Below are positions 35,648 through 44,707 of a DNA stretch of 64,000 nucleotides, one piece after another. The notes beneath the pieces are model-generated. The model searched no databases, was not told the DNA's origin, and saw only the letters and a program-made list of their open reading frames with translations. The DNA lies in the NCBI GenBank assembly GCA_001464665.1, contig LNDP01000024.1, forward strand, positions 496,001 through 560,000. Direction: 5' to 3'. Each line of letters begins with the position of its first letter. The first letter of the stretch is position 1. Made by a program: the position numbers and the translations under genes. The DNA is from Acidobacteria bacterium Ga0074141. Its GTDB lineage: Bacteria > Acidobacteriota > Blastocatellia > Pyrinomonadales > Pyrinomonadaceae.

Positions 35648-35935
35648 ATGGAACCGATACGGGTAGAGGGAATCGAGGCCGTTTATCTTTTTGCCGCCAT
35701 CAATGCCGCGGTCGGCTTTGTGCTCGGGCTCATCCCGCTCGGTTTCGGTTTTTTCCGGGGGCGGACCAAGCTCGGCGTACTCGGCATAGTCTCCGCGACG
35801 CTCGGCGGTGCGATCCTCGGGCTCTTTCTTGCTCTTCCGGCGGTTGTCATCTTTACGTGGCTCATCATCCGCAGCGATAAGGCCACAACGTCCGACCCAG
35901 TCGAAACCGACACAGAAAACCCGACCGACCTATGA
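35648..35935 (+). CDS. Small membrane protein between fabZ and lpxA
   Basis: 95 residues, starting 2 bp after fabZ and overlapping the lpxA start by 4 bp (ATGA). Two long hydrophobic segments (about 10-36 and 43-75) are Gly-rich (GFVLGLIPLGFGFF, then LGGAILGLFLALPAVVIFTW). A Thr/Asp/Glu-rich hydrophilic tail follows. The family is not recognised. The tight coupling to lpxA suggests a role in envelope lipid synthesis or only shared expression. Confidence 0.75.
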   Translation: MEPIRVEGIEAVYLFAAINAAVGFVLGLIPLGFGFFRGRTKLGVLGIVSATLGGAILGLFLALPAVVIFTWLIIRSDKATTSDPVETDTENPTDL

Positions 35936-36708
35936 CCTTCATTCATCAAACGGCGATCGTCGCCCCTGAGGCCGAGCTCGGTGCGGACTGCTACATCGGG
36001 CCGTTTTGCACGGTCGGCGAGGAAGTGCGGCTTGGGGAAGGTGTCCGGCTTGATTCACATGTGGTCGTCGGCGGGCGAACATCGATCGGCCGCGGAACCC
36101 ATATCTTCCCTTTTGCTTCCGTAGGGCTCGCCCCGCAAGACCTGAAATATGGCGGCGAAGAAACAGCGACCAAGATCGGCGAGGAGAACCAGATACGCGA
36201 GTTCGTCACCATCCATCGTGGAACGGCCGGCGGCGGAGGGCTGACCCGCATCGGCGATCGCAATCTGCTGATGGCTCAGGCCCACGTGGCCCACGACTGC
36301 CAGGTCGGGAACGATGTGATAATGGCAAACGCGGCGACGCTCGCCGGGCACGTTGAGATCGCCGACCGGGCGAACGTCGGGGCATATTCGGGTGTGCATC
36401 AATTTTGCCGCGTCGGCCGCGAGGCGTTTGTTGGCGGGTATTCGGTGGTCGTCAAGGACGCTCCACCATTCGCAATCATCCAAGGCAACCACGCGAAATG
36501 CTTCGGCCTCAATCGGGTCGGTATGCGCCGCCGCGGCTACGCGAAAGAGGTCATCGAAAATCTGAACCACGCCTACCGGCTGCTGCTTTCCTCAAAACTA
36601 AACACCACGCAGGCACTCGAACGCATCCGCGAAGAGATCAGCGGTTGCGAAGAGGTGGACCTCCTGGTCGAATTCATCGAAACCTCAAAACGCGGGGTCG
36701 TGCTCTAA
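35932..36708 (+). CDS. lpxA: UDP-GlcNAc O-acyltransferase LpxA
   Basis: 258 residues. The left-handed beta-helix hexapeptide repeats are obvious through about residue 190. Catalytic His121 is in AHVAHDC (the equivalent of His125 in the E. coli enzyme), and the family segment GNHAKCFGLNRVGMRRR leads into the C-terminal helical domain. It performs the first acylation step of lipid A synthesis in the cytoplasm. The last 4 bp overlap the convergent oxidoreductase gene at 36705. Confidence 0.96.
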   Translation: MTFIHQTAIVAPEAELGADCYIGPFCTVGEEVRLGEGVRLDSHVVVGGRTSIGRGTHIFPFASVGLAPQDLKYGGEETATKIGEENQIREFVTIHRGTAGGGGLTRIGDRNLLMAQAHVAHDCQVGNDVIMANAATLAGHVEIADRANVGAYSGVHQFCRVGREAFVGGYSVVVKDAPPFAIIQGNHAKCFGLNRVGMRRRGYAKEVIENLNHAYRLLLSSKLNTTQALERIREEISGCEEVDLLVEFIETSKRGVVL

Positions 36709-38129
36709 ACAAACATCTTGCCTGGGTTTAGGATGCCTTTGGGGTCGAAGGCATTTTTGATCGCTTGCATTATCTCGAGCGTCGGGCGGTCGATGGCGTA
36801 GTGCATGTATTGCGACTTGACGTAGCCGATGCCGTGTTCGCCGGAAATGGTGCCGCCGAGTTCGACGGAGAGCTGAAAGGTCTCGGCAACGCACTCGCGG
36901 GCACGTGCGATGGCATCGGGATCGTCGCGATCGACGACGAAATTGACATGGATGTTGCCGTCGCCGGCGTGGCCGAAATTGGCGACGAAGGTGTCGTGCT
37001 TTTTGCCGATCTGCTCGATGCGGGCGACGAGTTCAGGCACCTTTGACCGCGGCACGACGACGTCCTCGTTGATCTTCAAAGTGCCGTATTTCATCAGCGA
37101 TGGTGAAATGGCACGGCGTACGTCCCAAAGCTTGTCTTCCTCTTCTTTCGAGCGTGCACGGAGAACGTCGAATCCGCCATTTTCGGCGATGACCCGCTCG
37201 ATGACGATCGCCTGCCGCTCGACCTCCTCGCGTGAGCCATCAACGGCGACGAGCAGTATTGCTTCAGCCTCTTTCGAGAGCCCGAATGCGAAGTTCTCTT
37301 CGACCGCCGCGACGCAAAACTTATCGATGACCTCCATCGCCATTGGCAAAATGCCGTGCGGTGTGAACTTCGTAAGAACCTTGCAGGCCGCTTCCATTGA
37401 GGTGAAATTTGCACGCACCGTCGAGGTCGCTTCGGGCATCGGCAGAAGCTTCAGCGTAGCTTCGGTGATGATGCCGAGCATGCCTTCCGAGCCGCACATC
37501 AGCCCCGTAAGGTCAAAGCCGACGACGTTCTTGACCGTTCGTCCGCCGGTGCGGATGATGTCTCCGGCCGCGGTAACTACCTCGAGCCCGAGAACGTGGT
37601 GCTTTGTCACGCCGTACTTCGGCGTTCGCATCCCGCCGGCGTTTTCGGCTATGTTGCCGCCGATGAACGAATCTTTATAGCTTGCCGGATCAGGAGCGAA
37701 CATCAGCCCGACCTCGGCCGCGGCCTGCTGAACCTCAAAGGTCGTCAGTCCGGGTTGGCAGGTGATGTAGAGATCATCAACGTTGACCTCGATGATCTGC
37801 TTCATCCGGTCGGTGCCGATGACGATGCCGCCCTCGACCGGAACCGCACCGCCCGTATAACCGACGCCGCCGCCGCGTGCCGTTACGGGAAAGACGACCT
37901 CGTTGGCGAGCTTCAGGATGGCCGCCATCTCGGCTGTCGTAGCGGGAAAGACGACGGCCTCAGGCGGAAACTTCTCCTTCACCGCATCGGCGCCGTAGGG
38001 CTCGACCCGTTCGGGATCGACGACGACATTCTCGTCGCCGACGATCGCCCGCAACCGGTCAAGAACATCATCCCGCGAAGCATTGGTCGTCTTGCGGCCT
38101 CTTGATTGGAAATGGATAGACTCGAACAT
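36705..38129 (-). CDS. FAD-linked oxidase, glycolate/lactate dehydrogenase GlcD-like
   Basis: 474 residues from the ATG at 38129; an upstream in-frame start would overlap the next gene. The FAD-binding PCMH domain has VTARGGGVGYTGGAVP, PDPASYKDSFIGGNIAENAGG and TVKNVVGFDLTGL. The C-terminal oxidase domain ends with GNIHVNFV, SGEHGIGYVK and FDPKGILNPGK, typical of GlcD/D-2-hydroxyacid dehydrogenases. It oxidises D-2-hydroxy acids such as glycolate or D-lactate. No glcE/glcF partners are adjacent, so it may be the single-subunit D-lactate type. Confidence 0.92.
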   Translation of the reverse strand: MFESIHFQSRGRKTTNASRDDVLDRLRAIVGDENVVVDPERVEPYGADAVKEKFPPEAVVFPATTAEMAAILKLANEVVFPVTARGGGVGYTGGAVPVEGGIVIGTDRMKQIIEVNVDDLYITCQPGLTTFEVQQAAAEVGLMFAPDPASYKDSFIGGNIAENAGGMRTPKYGVTKHHVLGLEVVTAAGDIIRTGGRTVKNVVGFDLTGLMCGSEGMLGIITEATLKLLPMPEATSTVRANFTSMEAACKVLTKFTPHGILPMAMEVIDKFCVAAVEENFAFGLSKEAEAILLVAVDGSREEVERQAIVIERVIAENGGFDVLRARSKEEEDKLWDVRRAISPSLMKYGTLKINEDVVVPRSKVPELVARIEQIGKKHDTFVANFGHAGDGNIHVNFVVDRDDPDAIARARECVAETFQLSVELGGTISGEHGIGYVKSQYMHYAIDRPTLEIMQAIKNAFDPKGILNPGKMFV

Positions 38130-38133
38130 TGAT

Positions 38134-39420
38134 CTAAAAATCCCCCTGCAAGCCAAAGGTCTCGATCCGCGGCTGGCCGGTTGAGCTTTGCAGGATGAAG
38201 AAGACTCGTTGGCCGTTAATTGCCCGGGTGACGGCCGGGTCGGTGCGGCCGTCGCCGTCGTAGTCGCCGAGCTTTACAACGTCGTTCGACAGCCCCCAAG
38301 GGATGACCTGGAGCGAGCCGTCCGAACTGCGGCGGATATAGAAGAAACGCTGGCCGCTCTGGTTGCGGATGACGAGAAGATCGGCTTTGCCGTCGCCGTC
38401 AAAATCGCTTCGGCCGGTGAAGAAGGCATCAGAGCTTAAGCCCCATTGAATGACGTTAACCGAACCGTCCGAGCTGTTCCTGACCCACCAATATCGCAGC
38501 CCGCCCTCGCTTCGGGCGATCGCAAGATCGGCTTTGCCATCGCCGTCAAAGTCGTTTGCGGCGGGAACATCGCCGGATTGGCCCCAGTCCTCGTAGCGAA
38601 CGGTGCCTGTCGAGCTTTCGATGATGTACCAGACGCCGGCCCGAAAAACGGCGATGTCAAAACGCCCGTCACCGTCGTAATCTGCCGCCGCAAAGAAATC
38701 GCCGAGCGATGAACTGCCCCATTGCGTTGTTTCGAGCGCATTCGTCGAACTAGGCAATATCCGCCAAAAGACCTCCGAGGCGTAGCGTGCGGTGGAGAAA
38801 TCAGAGCGGGCATCGCCGTCCCAATCTACGGTCAGCGAGACCGAGTCACTAGGCTCACCCAGCCGCTGTTCAATATAACCGCCGTCGGTGCTGCGAAGAG
38901 CGAAGAAGGTGTTCGCCGAGTTGCGATAGACCTGCAGGTCGGTCCGGCCGTCGCCGTCGTAGTCGTTGTACGTGCCGTTGGCAAGCTTGATCTGTCCCCG
39001 GATCTCAACGTTCGGATATGCCGGGGATGTGATCTGGATGTACCAGCGGTTTTCCCGGAGAGATCCGCCAAACGATTCGCTGCTGGCAATCGTTGTCCCA
39101 AATCCGGTGCTGCCATTGGGAAGCGGGAAGCTCTGGAGAGGCGAACTCGTTTGGCCTACTGACGCATCGCGGTGGATGTTGAACGAGCTATCAGGCGCGA
39201 TGCCCGCATATGTGCATTCAAGCGTGAGGCCCGTTTCTGCGGCACTCAGGGTTGCTCTACATACGCCGTTTGCGGTCGATGCGCTCATTGGGACCGTTTG
39301 CAAATTCGACAGATTTGCGGCGAACCGCTGCTGGCCCGCAACAGCGTCCGCCGCAAGTGTAAGCGACGCGAAGACGAGAACCGCCCGCACGGCAGAAAGA
39401 AAAACGATCAAATTCAACAT
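38134..39420 (-). CDS. Secreted CHRD-like and FG-GAP/VCBS repeat protein
   Basis: 428 residues from the ATG at 39420; the frame is open further upstream, but the signal peptide (MLNLIVFLSAVRAVLVFASL) starts here. A CHRD-type domain spans about 30-155 (FAANLSNLQTVP, FNIHRDASVGQ, then VEIRGQI). The rest is a series of DYDGDGRTDLQVYR-type calcium-loop repeats, the same style as the 1009-residue protein at 17491. It is probably exported and may bind Ca2+. The stop is 5 bp from the start of the oxidase gene on the same strand. Confidence 0.88.
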   Translation of the reverse strand: MLNLIVFLSAVRAVLVFASLTLAADAVAGQQRFAANLSNLQTVPMSASTANGVCRATLSAAETGLTLECTYAGIAPDSSFNIHRDASVGQTSSPLQSFPLPNGSTGFGTTIASSESFGGSLRENRWYIQITSPAYPNVEIRGQIKLANGTYNDYDGDGRTDLQVYRNSANTFFALRSTDGGYIEQRLGEPSDSVSLTVDWDGDARSDFSTARYASEVFWRILPSSTNALETTQWGSSSLGDFFAAADYDGDGRFDIAVFRAGVWYIIESSTGTVRYEDWGQSGDVPAANDFDGDGKADLAIARSEGGLRYWWVRNSSDGSVNVIQWGLSSDAFFTGRSDFDGDGKADLLVIRNQSGQRFFYIRRSSDGSLQVIPWGLSNDVVKLGDYDGDGRTDPAVTRAINGQRVFFILQSSTGQPRIETFGLQGDF

Positions 39421-39425
39421 TCTAC

Positions 39426-40733
39426 TTAGATCACTTCTTCTAAACGGTCGTCCCAGTCCTGCGCTTTTGGCTCGCCAAGCTTTCCGAGCGATTTGGCGAC
39501 GATCATCGCTACGACCGCGTCGCCGGTGACGTTGATCGTCGTCCGGCACATATCTAGCGGACGGTCGATAGCAAAAATGAGAGCAAGGCCGACCTCGGGA
39601 ATGCCGGCCTGAGCGAGGACGATGACGAGCATAACCATGCCCGCGCCGGGAACCGCCGCACTGCCGATAGAAGCGAGCGTTGCCGTAAGAATGATGCCTA
39701 GCTGTGTTCCAAAACTCAGGTCCATCCCGAACGTTTGGGCGATAAAGACGGCGGCGACGGCCTGGTAGAGACTCGTTCCGTCCATGTTCACCGTAGCTCC
39801 GATCGGAAGCACGAAACTCGCCACGTCATCATCAACTCCGAGGTGCTCGGTAACGCGCTCCATCGTGACCGGAAGCGTGGCCGCACTTGAGCTGGTCGAA
39901 AATGCTAGGAGCTGCGCCGGGGCGATTCCCTTCAGGAAAAACGCCGGAGATTTCTTGGTGAACGCCCAAACAAGAAAAATGTAAAAGCAATAAAGTAGGG
40001 CGAGCCCTAAGACGACCGACATCGCATACCAAAGCAATGCGACAAAGAGGTCCGGCCCCGGAGCCTCAGCAATGATCGCCGCGAGCAGGGCGAATACGCC
40101 GAATGGAGCCGCGAGCATTATAAGGTCAATCATCTTGAGCACAACTTCGTTGAGCCCGTTAAAGAATCCTTTCACCGGAGCCGCCTTGTCGGGCGGTATC
40201 AATATCAGCCCGATGCCGAAAAACAATGCAAATATGATCACCTGCAGCATGTTGCCGTTTGAGCTTGCCGCGGCGATTATATTCTCGGGTACAAGATCTT
40301 CCAGCGGCTTGAGCGGCCCGGTCGCTTTCTGCTTCTCTGCGGCAGTTATGCGAGTTCCTGCATCTTTCTCATAACTTGCGAGAAGCTGGGTGCGGGTCTC
40401 TTCGCTGACTGCACTTCCGGGCTTGATCACATTGACGATAACCAGGCCGAGCGAGACAGCGATCACGGTTGTCGCAAGGTAGATCGCAAGGGTCCGCACG
40501 CCCATCTTTGAAAGTTGTGTGATGTTATTAAGGTCGGCAATGCCGGAGATCAGCGAACCGAGAATGAGCGGGATCGCGATCAGCTTCAGGGCATTGATAA
40601 AGATCGTTCCAAAAGGTTTTATCCAATCGACAATGAAGCCCTTTCCCCATTCGAACTGGATCAGTAACGCCGCGAAAGCCACGCCCGCAGCCATACCGAG
40701 CAGTATCCGCCAGTGCAACGCAAGTTTTTTCAT
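39426..40733 (-). CDS. Dicarboxylate/amino acid:cation symporter (SLC1 type), canonical motifs
   Basis: 435 residues from the ATG at 40733. There are eight TM segments and two re-entrant hairpins. The Ser-rich hairpin TSSSAATLP, the NMDGT ion-binding motif in GATVNMDGTSLY, and the late DMCRTTINVTGD with the Asp and Arg used for substrate binding are all intact. It imports acidic amino acids or dicarboxylates with Na+ or H+. The gene is divergent from a second family member at 40958 (224 bp between starts), a likely shared regulatory region. Confidence 0.95.
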   Translation of the reverse strand: MKKLALHWRILLGMAAGVAFAALLIQFEWGKGFIVDWIKPFGTIFINALKLIAIPLILGSLISGIADLNNITQLSKMGVRTLAIYLATTVIAVSLGLVIVNVIKPGSAVSEETRTQLLASYEKDAGTRITAAEKQKATGPLKPLEDLVPENIIAAASSNGNMLQVIIFALFFGIGLILIPPDKAAPVKGFFNGLNEVVLKMIDLIMLAAPFGVFALLAAIIAEAPGPDLFVALLWYAMSVVLGLALLYCFYIFLVWAFTKKSPAFFLKGIAPAQLLAFSTSSSAATLPVTMERVTEHLGVDDDVASFVLPIGATVNMDGTSLYQAVAAVFIAQTFGMDLSFGTQLGIILTATLASIGSAAVPGAGMVMLVIVLAQAGIPEVGLALIFAIDRPLDMCRTTINVTGDAVVAMIVAKSLGKLGEPKAQDWDDRLEEVI

Positions 40734-40957
40734 GTACGGAAGTTTCGCCTTTTTTGCTCGCCAAATCAAACAACACAAGTTCGGAAGCCTAGCACCGCAT
40801 CGAAGCTGGAGGCTTCAGTACAGCCGGTAGAGCGTTCTGCATCCGGTTCAGAAATAAATCTTCAAAGCAGGGCCCGTTAACGCTTCTACAGCTTGTAGTC
40901 ACCCTGCAATTCTCCGATAATCCGAGTGCTTCAAGTTTTTCAGGACCGAGGAGTTAA

Positions 40958-42382
40958 ATGAGCAACAGTGAAAAAGATCGGATCCCGCACGATGATTATG
41001 AGCAGGAGCTGACAACGGACCTTGACGACGACACACCGGACAAGCCGAAGGGCATGCCGCTGCACACAAAGATCCTGATCGGCCTCGCGGTCGGCGTAAG
41101 CGGCGGCCTGCTCGCAAACTGGATCTGGGGCGGCGACCATAGCGGCGTTGTATGGACGGTTGAGAACCTCACCCGTCCGATCGGGCAGCTCTTCCTCAAC
41201 CTGCTTCTGATGATCGTCGTTCCGCTCGTTTTCTCGTCGTTGGTGGTCGGCGTTGCCGGAATTGGCGATATCCGCAAGCTCGGCCGGATCGGGTTCAAAT
41301 CATTCGCCTATACGCTCATCATTTCGGCCATCTCGGTCGTTATCGGGCTGACGCTCGCGAATACGATCAAACCCGGCGAACGGATCAGCCCGGAGACGGC
41401 GGCTGCGTTAAAGGAAGAATTCAGCAGCAACGCATCTGCCGTGACTGAGGCTCAACGAAAGGCGGCTGAAGCGGCGAAGGCGGATTCCGCATTAATGCAG
41501 GCCGTGAAGACCATCGTTCCTAGCAATGTCTTTAATTCGATCTCGAGCCCGAGCCCGAACATGCTTCACATCATGTTCTTCGCCTTGATCATCGGCGTCG
41601 CCATCACCCTCCTGCCTTCAGCGGTCTCGGCACCATTTGTGAACGTCTGCGAATCGGTATTTGCAATAACGGCAAAGATCATTGATATCGTGATGAAGTT
41701 TGCTCCATATGCGGTGGCGTGCCTGCTTTTCAACAACATAGCGCAGTTTGGGCTTGAGCTTCTTCAATCGCTCGGATGGTTCGTCGTTACCGTGCTGCTC
41801 GGTCTCTCGATCCATTTCTTCGGCGTCTATTCGCTCTCGATATATTTCCTTTCGCGGCTCAATCCGCTGGATTTCTTCCGGCGCATTCGCACTGTGATCC
41901 TAACGGCTTTTTCGACGTCATCTTCGAACGCGACGCTGCCGACCGCACTTCGCGTTACGCATAAGAACCTCGGAGTGCCGAAAGAGATCAATAGCTTTGT
42001 GCTGACCGTAGGAGCGACGGCGAATCAAAACGGCACGGCACTCTATGAAGGCGTCACCGTGCTCTTCCTGGCACAGCTTGCCGGGTTTGAACTCACGGTT
42101 GGCCTCCAGCTAATGGTCGTTTATCTTGCGATACTCGGCGGTATTGGAACAGCCGGTGTGCCGAGCGGCTCGATTCCTTTCATTATCGGCATTCTCTTCA
42201 TGATCGGCATCGACCCGGCCTTGATCGCCATCATCCTCGGCGTTGATCGCCTCTTGGATATGTGCCGTACAACGCTGAACGTTGTCGGCGATATCACGGC
42301 CGCGACTTTCGTCGCCCGAAGCGAAGGATACGAGCTGCTCGGCAGTCGTAAGAATGTTGGTGCCGCGTCGGATTCGATGTAA
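40958..42382 (+). CDS. SLC1-type symporter with an altered NMDGT motif
   Basis: 474 residues with an AGGAG ribosome-binding site. The N-terminal tail is hydrophilic and acidic, followed by the same topology as the neighbour at 39426. Substrate-site residues in DMCRTTLNVVGD are kept, but the ion-binding motif reads NQNGT in GATANQNGTALYEG instead of NMDGT, and the Ser-rich hairpin is TSSSNATLP. Loss of the Met and Asp should change cation coupling, so substrate or ion use probably differs from that of the divergent paralogue. Confidence 0.93.
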   Translation: MSNSEKDRIPHDDYEQELTTDLDDDTPDKPKGMPLHTKILIGLAVGVSGGLLANWIWGGDHSGVVWTVENLTRPIGQLFLNLLLMIVVPLVFSSLVVGVAGIGDIRKLGRIGFKSFAYTLIISAISVVIGLTLANTIKPGERISPETAAALKEEFSSNASAVTEAQRKAAEAAKADSALMQAVKTIVPSNVFNSISSPSPNMLHIMFFALIIGVAITLLPSAVSAPFVNVCESVFAITAKIIDIVMKFAPYAVACLLFNNIAQFGLELLQSLGWFVVTVLLGLSIHFFGVYSLSIYFLSRLNPLDFFRRIRTVILTAFSTSSSNATLPTALRVTHKNLGVPKEINSFVLTVGATANQNGTALYEGVTVLFLAQLAGFELTVGLQLMVVYLAILGGIGTAGVPSGSIPFIIGILFMIGIDPALIAIILGVDRLLDMCRTTLNVVGDITAATFVARSEGYELLGSRKNVGAASDSM

Positions 42383-42394
42383 GATGTTCTCGTT

Positions 42395-42994
42395 ATGATG
42401 CGAAGCGATCTGGTGACCCAACCATACCCACAGCCGCGTAGGCTGCGATTTTCCGTTGACGATTATTACAAGATGATCGAAATGGGAATGATCGACGATT
42501 ACGAAAGATCGGAAATTATTGACGGACAGATGGTGCCGAAAATGACGATTGGTGATAGACATGCAGCGGCCGTTAATCGGCTAAATCGACTACTTGCTTC
42601 TGTATTGCCCGAGTCAATCCTATTAAGTATTCAGAATCCGATTCGCCTATCCGATTTTGACGAAACTGAACCGGATGTTGTTCTTGCTGATCTGACGAAA
42701 TACGACGGCAACCGGCACCCGCGGCCGGAAGAAACGATCCTGGTTATGGAGGTCTCCGATGTGAGCTTGAAGAATGACCGCGATGTAAAACTTCCGCTTT
42801 ATGCTGATGCCGGGATCGCCGAGGTCTGGATCGTAAATCTGAGAGATAACGTGATCGAGATACATCAAGATCCGAGCCTTGGGATTTACCAGCAGGTGCA
42901 GATCTTCAGATCGGGCGGGCAGGCCACATCGAGTGTCTTGCCGGAACTTTCACTTGAGGTTGACGCCATCATTCCTCAAGCCGCGCAAGAGTAA
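42395..42994 (+). CDS. Uma2-family PD-(D/E)XK protein
   Basis: 199 residues. It has the Uma2 (DUF820) layout: an N-terminal FSVDDYYKMIEMGMID, EIIDGQMV, then Asp in EPDVVLADL and the core LVMEVSDVSLKNDRDVKLPLYADAGIAEVWIVN (quoted here as a family pattern), where the ExK of nucleases is ExS and the Lys comes later. The family is hugely expanded in cyanobacteria, and its biochemical role is not established. It lies 12 bp after the symporter gene and 4 bp before the rhomboid gene. Confidence 0.88.
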   Translation: MMRSDLVTQPYPQPRRLRFSVDDYYKMIEMGMIDDYERSEIIDGQMVPKMTIGDRHAAAVNRLNRLLASVLPESILLSIQNPIRLSDFDETEPDVVLADLTKYDGNRHPRPEETILVMEVSDVSLKNDRDVKLPLYADAGIAEVWIVNLRDNVIEIHQDPSLGIYQQVQIFRSGGQATSSVLPELSLEVDAIIPQAAQE

Positions 42995-42998
42995 AACT

Positions 42999-43706
42999 AT
43001 GTTCCCGATCGGCGATGATAACAGCGACATCAAGATAGTTCCGTTCGTGAACTATCTTTTCATCGGGCTCAACGTCTTGGTCTTTGTGCTGCTGCAGCAG
43101 CTCGGGTCGAGTGAGTCGTTCACGTACGCTTGGTCGCTTGTGCCGCAGGAGGTAACGACGGGCGTTGACCTCAGCGGTGTTCAGGTCGTGCGCGATTCGA
43201 TGGGAAACTCGGCCGAGATCCGCCACTACTCAACGCCGCTTCCGGTATATTTCAACTTCATCAGCTCGATGTTCATGCACGGCGGCTTTGGCCACATTCT
43301 CGGGAACATGCTGTTCCTTTTCGTGTTCGGCGATAATCTCGAGAACCTGATGGGCCACGTCCGGTTTGCCGCTTTCTATATCGTATGCGGCATTGCGGCG
43401 GCTCTTGCCCAGGTCGCGATGGATACCTCGTCGGTTATCCCAATGCTTGGAGCTTCGGGTGCGATCTCGGGCGTGCTCGGCGGTTACATTCTCCTTTTTC
43501 CGCAGCGGCAGGTCCGTGCCGTCATTTTCAATTTCCTTACGACAGTTCCCGCGTTCGTCGCTCTGGGCATCTGGATCGTTTATCAGGTCGTGCTCGGAGC
43601 AATGACACCCGCCGGGACCGGCGGCGTTGCCTACGCGGCACACATCGGCGGGTTTGTTGCGGGCGTTGCTCTGGTAAAGGTCTTCACCATCGGCCGAAGA
43701 GTCTAG
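42999..43706 (+). CDS. Rhomboid-family intramembrane serine protease
   Basis: 235 residues from the ATG at 42999. Ser153 in GASGAISGVLGGY and His215 in AAHIGGFVAG form the catalytic dyad. His99 and Asn103 in HILGNM are the oxyanion residues. Six to seven TM segments are present, with a TM1-TM2 loop of about 45 residues. It cleaves TM segments of membrane proteins; the substrate is unknown. It is tightly spaced behind Uma2. Confidence 0.93.
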   Translation: MFPIGDDNSDIKIVPFVNYLFIGLNVLVFVLLQQLGSSESFTYAWSLVPQEVTTGVDLSGVQVVRDSMGNSAEIRHYSTPLPVYFNFISSMFMHGGFGHILGNMLFLFVFGDNLENLMGHVRFAAFYIVCGIAAALAQVAMDTSSVIPMLGASGAISGVLGGYILLFPQRQVRAVIFNFLTTVPAFVALGIWIVYQVVLGAMTPAGTGGVAYAAHIGGFVAGVALVKVFTIGRRV

Positions 43707-43721
43707 TCGATCGTTTTCGCT

Positions 43722-44699
43722 ATGAGCTTTGAATGCCGTGTATGCGGTAACGCATCGGAAGACACCGAACACATGGCGCGCGAGATGATGTTCGGCACTC
43801 GCGACGAATTTACATACATCGAGTGTTCCCATTGCGGCACGCTGCAGATCAAAACAATCCCCGAACTCGCCAAATATTACCCAGAAAATTATCTTTCGTT
43901 CACGTCTGAAACACCGGTTGGCCGAACGGCTTTGCACCGCTTTGCAGCACGTGCGATCGGCAAGTATTTTGTCGAGGGGCACGGATTTTCCGGCAAGTTG
44001 CTCGCAGGCTTCCGGCCCGGATTTGCCGGTAACTTCCCTGCGATGCTTCGCGAGTCTGGACTCGGCATTTCGTTCGATTCGCGGATACTCGATTTTGGCT
44101 GCGGCAAGGGGCAGTTTCTTCAGACGCTTCATCATTTCGGCTTTCGCGACCTGACCGGTGCGGATGCGTTCATCGAGGGCGACATCGAGCTGCAGACGGG
44201 TGTTCGCATCCTCAAACGTTCGCTGGCGGAGATCGAGCCGAGCTTCGACGTCATCGTAATGAGCCACTCGTTCGAGCATCTGCCCGATCCCCGAGCCGCG
44301 CTTCGCGACGCGTTGCGACTGACGCGGCCGGGCGGGCACCTGCTGGTCGCGATGCCAATCGTGAACTTCGCGTGGGAGAGATATGGCACCGACTGGGTCC
44401 AGCTCGATGCTCCGCGGCACTTGTATCTCTTTACCGAACGGGCTTTCACTAACCTTGCGAACGAAGCCGGATTCTCGGTCGCTTCGGTCCGGTATGAATC
44501 GACCGCATTTCAGTTCTGGGGCAGCGAGATGTATCGCCGTGATCTGCAGCTAATACCCGATGGTGCTCCGGGTGCAATTCATCCGCCGGATATCTTTTCG
44601 GCCGAACAGATGGCCGAGTGGAAGGCCGAGGCCGAGCGGTTAAATAGCGAAGGCCGCGGCGATACCGCGACCTTCACCCTTAAACGCCTGGCCGAGTGA
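43722..44699 (+). CDS. Class I SAM methyltransferase with N-terminal zinc ribbon
   Basis: 325 residues. Cys5/Cys8 and Cys35/Cys38 make a zinc ribbon. The methyltransferase core has LDFGCGKGQFLQTL (SAM-binding motif I) and VIVMSHSFEHLPDP, followed by TRPGGHLLVAMP. This zinc-ribbon plus Methyltransf_23 layout is common in sugar or polysaccharide-modifying methyltransferases, but no such cluster is nearby. It starts 15 bp after the rhomboid gene and is convergent with the serine hydrolase gene. Confidence 0.88.
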   Translation: MSFECRVCGNASEDTEHMAREMMFGTRDEFTYIECSHCGTLQIKTIPELAKYYPENYLSFTSETPVGRTALHRFAARAIGKYFVEGHGFSGKLLAGFRPGFAGNFPAMLRESGLGISFDSRILDFGCGKGQFLQTLHHFGFRDLTGADAFIEGDIELQTGVRILKRSLAEIEPSFDVIVMSHSFEHLPDPRAALRDALRLTRPGGHLLVAMPIVNFAWERYGTDWVQLDAPRHLYLFTERAFTNLANEAGFSVASVRYESTAFQFWGSEMYRRDLQLIPDGAPGAIHPPDIFSAEQMAEWKAEAERLNSEGRGDTATFTLKRLAE

Positions 44700-44707
44700 A
44701 AACAAAG

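Noticed and set aside
43230-44420. Long minus-strand open frame (396 codons) opposite rhomboid and methyltransferase genes
   Set aside because: Both plus-strand genes carry full family motifs; the antisense frame has a charged, low-complexity translation typical of GC-rich shadow frames.
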